Program-made: the position numbers and the translations under genes
Shown here: piece after piece, positions 61,185 through 64,000 of the stretch
How the letters are laid out: each line of letters begins with the position of its first letter
How positions within the stretch are numbered: position 1 is the stretch's first letter
Source of the DNA: an uncultured Prevotellaceae bacterium
GTDB taxonomy: Bacteria; Bacteroidota; Bacteroidia; Bacteroidales; Bacteroidaceae
NCBI GenBank assembly: GCA_949299545.1
Contig: CASGAM010000041.1
Span: 114,892 to 178,891 of the forward strand
Direction: 5' to 3'
DNA length: 64,000 nucleotides
Notes under the pieces: generated by a model
Told to the model about the DNA's origin: nothing
What the model saw: only the letters and a program-made list of their open reading frames with translations
Databases searched by the model: none

Positions 61185-63827
61185 ATGATGAATAATAACA
61201 CGCCTTTTTGTAGAATCGCAACAGTCTTGTGTGCGATAGTGATGTTCCCACCGTCTGTTGCGTGGAGCCGTTCTTATTATGTGTCCGCCACGGCTGCCGG
61301 TGCGGGCTCCGGAACGAAAGAAGCGCCTTTTGGTTCTATTCAGGATGCGGCCGACAAGGTGCAGCCTGGAGACACTGTATGGGTCTCGGGAGGCACGTAT
61401 GAAGTGTCGTCGCTTGTTCCTGCTTCTTCCGGAACGCGGTCGGCTTTCATCGTTTTTTGTCCCGAAGCGGGGACGGGCGAGGTCATACTTCGGCATCCTG
61501 ACACGTCGCCCGGAACCTATACGCCGGTTATCGACCTTTCCAACAAACAGTATATTCGGGTCAGTGGATTTTCGTTTAAGGGATTTAAGTATTTTCAAAG
61601 CGCCATTAGCCTGAATGGAGCTACGGGGTGTGTGGTGGCCGGCAACCGTTTTGAACAGTTGGGGCATGCCGATGTGTCGGAATGGAACGCTAATTCCGTG
61701 ATATGGATGGGTAATGCCGTCGGGAATGCAGTTGTTGACAATTACTTTGCAGACATCATTGGCGACGGTGTGTCGATCAACGGACAGGGCTGTTCTTCTA
61801 ACTTCGTTGGCAACAACACATTCCTTCGTTTTACGGGCAAAAAACGTTCCTGGGGCGGCGATTATCTTTTTACCCGTTGCATAGACATTCAGGACATGAC
61901 GGAAGGTAACAATGTGATTTACGCCAACTCCTTTTCAGATGTCCCCACCTGCATTTGGCTTGACCGGGACGGCAGCAGTAACATTTTGCTCCGGAACAGA
62001 GCGGAAGCATGCAGCGATTTTATATTCAATGAGTCGCGTTGCGCCTCCAACATCGTGATGGAAAACATTGGCGCCGGTTTGGAGGGTATTGCATTCCAGA
62101 CGGCACATTACGAGACGGGATGGACGGTTGACGCCCAGTGGACCAATAACGTGGCTTATCAATGCAAGACCGGTTTCCTGATTCATAAGTCGCATCGTGA
62201 CCGTTTGCGTAACAACATTGTTTATGACTGTTCCTCTTATGCCATCGAGTTTTCCGACAGCGCGCTCGCTTCCGGTCCGCATACTCTGGTTGACAATATC
62301 GTGTTTACCCCCGGTAGGACTGCGACGATTCTTCAGGAAGGGCGTGGCATCACCTTAGAGGAATTTCAGACGCTTTTGGGCGGAACGGGTAATTTGGCCT
62401 CGGAACCGGAATTTGCCGGCAACGATCCGTACAGCGAAAATTTTACTCTGTCTGCCGAGAGCCCTGCCAAAGGGCGTGGCTATGGCGGTGTGGACCTGGG
62501 GGCTTATGCCGTGTATGGCCCTGTTTCTGCCGGATGGCATGAGCCGGCCGATGACCATCCGGTACAAGTCATGTTTGACGCTTACCGGGTTGTTTTGCCG
62601 CGCGATGGACGGGTGCCTGTTACCGTCCGGCTCTCGGAACCTTGTGCAGAAACTTTCTCGTTCACCTTGCGTCCGGTGGCCGGTGATGCCCGTGAAGATG
62701 AAGATTTTCTGATAGAGACGCCTTCTTTGGTCTTTGAACCGGGCGAGACGGAAAAAACGGTATATGTCAGCGGGCGGGGAATGTCTGCTTATGACGAGTT
62801 GGTGGCGTTGACGCTTGACGAACCGTCGGCGGATGCAGATGTGCGGTGTGCCATGGTTGTCGTTAAAGTGAAGAAAACGGCTGATGCCGGATCCGACAGT
62901 GAGTATGAGACAGACAGTGAGACGGGTTATGCCACGGTGCAGCTCGATGCTTCCGGCACATGTGATCCGGCGCAAAATATTAAAAGTTATGTATGGATGC
63001 TCGACGGTGAACAGATAGCAACGGGCATGACGGCTCAAACGGAACTGCCGGAAGGAAGCTATTTCATAACGTTGAAGTTGACCGATGCCGATGGTAACAT
63101 ATACGAAGATGATGTTAATGTGACGGTCATTAGTCCTTCCTCTATTTGGTTGGAGGCCGAGGACGGTGACGTCGGTTCGTTGTGGACTGTTCCGGTGGAT
63201 GCAAATGCTTCAGGTGGCAAGTATGTGGAAGTGAAGAACGGTTACAACAGCAATAATTCGGTGCCCGCTGAGGATGGATGGATTACGTATACCTTTACCG
63301 TGGAAAAGGCGGGCGACTACAATTTCTGGGTACGCACCATTTGTCCCGACCCTAATGGTGATTCTTTCTGGTTCAAGATGGATGACAACAGTTTTACCCA
63401 GTGGAATGGAATACCTCTTTCCACTCAGTGGACGTGGAACAAGAGTAATACGATTTATACGCTTTCGTCAGGAACGCATACCTTTGTCGTGGCTTATCGT
63501 GAAGATGGTACCCGGCTTGACAGGATGTTGCTGACAAACAGCAGTGTTGAACCGGTAGGGCAAGGACCGCAAACCGGCATACTTTCACCCGACCTTTCTG
63601 CCGAAGGCAGTGTCTATTACGATAGGGCATCCGGCAGCCTTGTTACTGAGTGGAATGAAGAGGTTTACAGGGTGCATGTTTATCGGTGTGACGGCACTGT
63701 TTGTTACGTCTCCGGCTTCTTGGAAGGGCGTTGCGAGGTCGGAATCTCTCAACTCTCAACCGGCACGTATATAGTCAGGTTGGAAAACCGGAATGGCAAA
63801 TCTTGCTTTAAGAAGATCTTGAAATAG
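61185..63827 (+). CDS. Secreted multidomain beta-helix protein with CBM and T9SS-like tail
   Basis: An 880-residue exported protein (signal about 1-28, ending SVAW-S). Residues about 29-440 form a right-handed parallel beta-helix, opening SYYVSATAAGAGSGTKEAPF, then IQDAADKVQPGDTVWVSGGT, the pattern of DUF1565/polysaccharide-lyase-like helices. About 455-565 resembles a Calx-beta domain (VPVTVRLSEPC), 575-650 a PKD-like domain, 653-787 a CBM6/CBM35-like module (WLEAEDGDVG, DRMLL). The last ~85 residues look like a type A C-terminal sorting domain (LSTGTYIVRLENRNGKSCFKK). It follows the uronate operon by 138 bp. A uronan lyase is likely but not shown; catalytic residues are not evident. Confidence 0.8.
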   Translation: MMNNNTPFCRIATVLCAIVMFPPSVAWSRSYYVSATAAGAGSGTKEAPFGSIQDAADKVQPGDTVWVSGGTYEVSSLVPASSGTRSAFIVFCPEAGTGEVILRHPDTSPGTYTPVIDLSNKQYIRVSGFSFKGFKYFQSAISLNGATGCVVAGNRFEQLGHADVSEWNANSVIWMGNAVGNAVVDNYFADIIGDGVSINGQGCSSNFVGNNTFLRFTGKKRSWGGDYLFTRCIDIQDMTEGNNVIYANSFSDVPTCIWLDRDGSSNILLRNRAEACSDFIFNESRCASNIVMENIGAGLEGIAFQTAHYETGWTVDAQWTNNVAYQCKTGFLIHKSHRDRLRNNIVYDCSSYAIEFSDSALASGPHTLVDNIVFTPGRTATILQEGRGITLEEFQTLLGGTGNLASEPEFAGNDPYSENFTLSAESPAKGRGYGGVDLGAYAVYGPVSAGWHEPADDHPVQVMFDAYRVVLPRDGRVPVTVRLSEPCAETFSFTLRPVAGDAREDEDFLIETPSLVFEPGETEKTVYVSGRGMSAYDELVALTLDEPSADADVRCAMVVVKVKKTADAGSDSEYETDSETGYATVQLDASGTCDPAQNIKSYVWMLDGEQIATGMTAQTELPEGSYFITLKLTDADGNIYEDDVNVTVISPSSIWLEAEDGDVGSLWTVPVDANASGGKYVEVKNGYNSNNSVPAEDGWITYTFTVEKAGDYNFWVRTICPDPNGDSFWFKMDDNSFTQWNGIPLSTQWTWNKSNTIYTLSSGTHTFVVAYREDGTRLDRMLLTNSSVEPVGQGPQTGILSPDLSAEGSVYYDRASGSLVTEWNEEVYRVHVYRCDGTVCYVSGFLEGRCEVGISQLSTGTYIVRLENRNGKSCFKKILK

Positions 63828-63948
63828 CCGTTGTGTTTCCTCATTGGGGATGCACTTTCGTTGCTGTGTTGAGTAAATTTTTTTCAATTCGGGGGCGTTT
63901 CCAATTTCACCTGGAATAGGCGTATGAATGACGTTTCTGTTTTATAAG

Positions 63949-63991
63949 AAATTTACGACCTGTCGCTGCAAAATTTGCAACCTGTCGCTTC
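63949..63991. repeat. Palindromic repeat cluster C, at the right window edge
   Basis: Two direct 21-base copies of the consensus AATTTGCGACCTGTCGCTTC (plus one leading A) with a 22-base period: 63949-63969 (two differences) and 63971-63991 (one difference). The window ends 9 bases later, so more copies may follow. Confidence 0.8.
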
Positions 63992-64000
63992 TACAAGGCG

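Noticed and set aside
63949-63991. Two direct repeats resembling a CRISPR unit
   Set aside because: The period is 22 bases with no spacer-length unique segment, and the core is shared with other non-CRISPR loci; no cas gene is present.

Overview
The window looks like a chromosomal segment of a gut-type Bacteroidales bacterium (Bacteroidota). Reasons: the long ispG with an inserted domain, at least a dozen promoters with the Bacteroidota -7 element TAnnTTTG (usually TATCTTTG), a lack of strong Shine-Dalgarno sites, many lipoprotein signals, fimbrillin/DUF3575/DUF5119 fimbrial genes, a DUF2723 membrane protein and a type IX secretion-like C-terminal tail. Base composition is close to 50% G+C, which fits Prevotellaceae, Paraprevotella or Barnesiella-like lineages better than low-GC Bacteroides, but I cannot name the genus. 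No rRNA, tRNA, CRISPR array, integrase or transposase gene was seen.

Layout. 1-8.4 kb (minus): housekeeping run rnr, rpoN, PAP2-like, purE, ispG, cysS (cysS leaves the window on the left). 8.5-11.5 kb (plus): CDF metal transporter, then an epimerase-type reductase overlapping an AUR1/IPC-synthase-like PAP2 protein. 11.6-15.7 kb: malic enzyme, a YciO/Sua5 protein and a META-domain lipoprotein. 15.9-20.3 kb: two nucleotidyltransferase-type genes facing a translationally coupled operon of ATP-grasp, CDP-alcohol phosphatidyltransferase and HAD hydrolase. With the 9.5-11.5 kb pair this resembles a dispersed inositol-phospholipid/sphingolipid head-group pathway. 20.4-20.9 kb: Hsp20.

20.9-34.2 kb: an eight-gene fimbrial operon on the minus strand (DUF3575, DUF5119 anchor, fimbrillin-like tip, two fimbrillins, second DUF3575, OmpA-like protein, outer-membrane barrel). 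Its promoter lies between perfect 21-bp inverted repeats, and a third partial copy sits inside. This has the architecture of an invertible (phase-variable) promoter, here in the ON orientation. A hairpin behind the fimbrillins may reduce expression of the distal genes. Both ends of the operon carry clusters of a palindromic repeat with core GCGACCTGTCGC, which recurs at the right end of the window. The downstream cluster lies inside a 471-bp long-inverted-repeat, MITE-like element.

34.2-49.7 kb (minus): queG, a polysaccharide deacetylase, DUF2723, a zinc-type ABC pair without a permease, a YqaA-like protein, a hypothetical membrane protein, purD, a DPP-type S9 peptidase, a THUMP methyltransferase, serine acetyltransferase and a U32 protein. 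50-54.9 kb: dusB converges on sufE, with a MITE-like element between them. The sufE operon also has an M28 peptidase/glutaminyl cyclase, a C26-M19 fusion protein and an Lrp regulator, so it looks devoted to peptide and gamma-glutamyl turnover.

55-63.8 kb: an AraC regulator divergent from a hexuronate operon (fructuronate reductase-type SDR, uxuA, ExuT-type transporter, uxaC). It is followed by a secreted 880-residue beta-helix protein with a Calx-beta-like domain, a PKD-like domain, a CBM and a T9SS-like tail, plausibly the enzyme that supplies uronates. The window ends inside another copy of the palindromic repeat.
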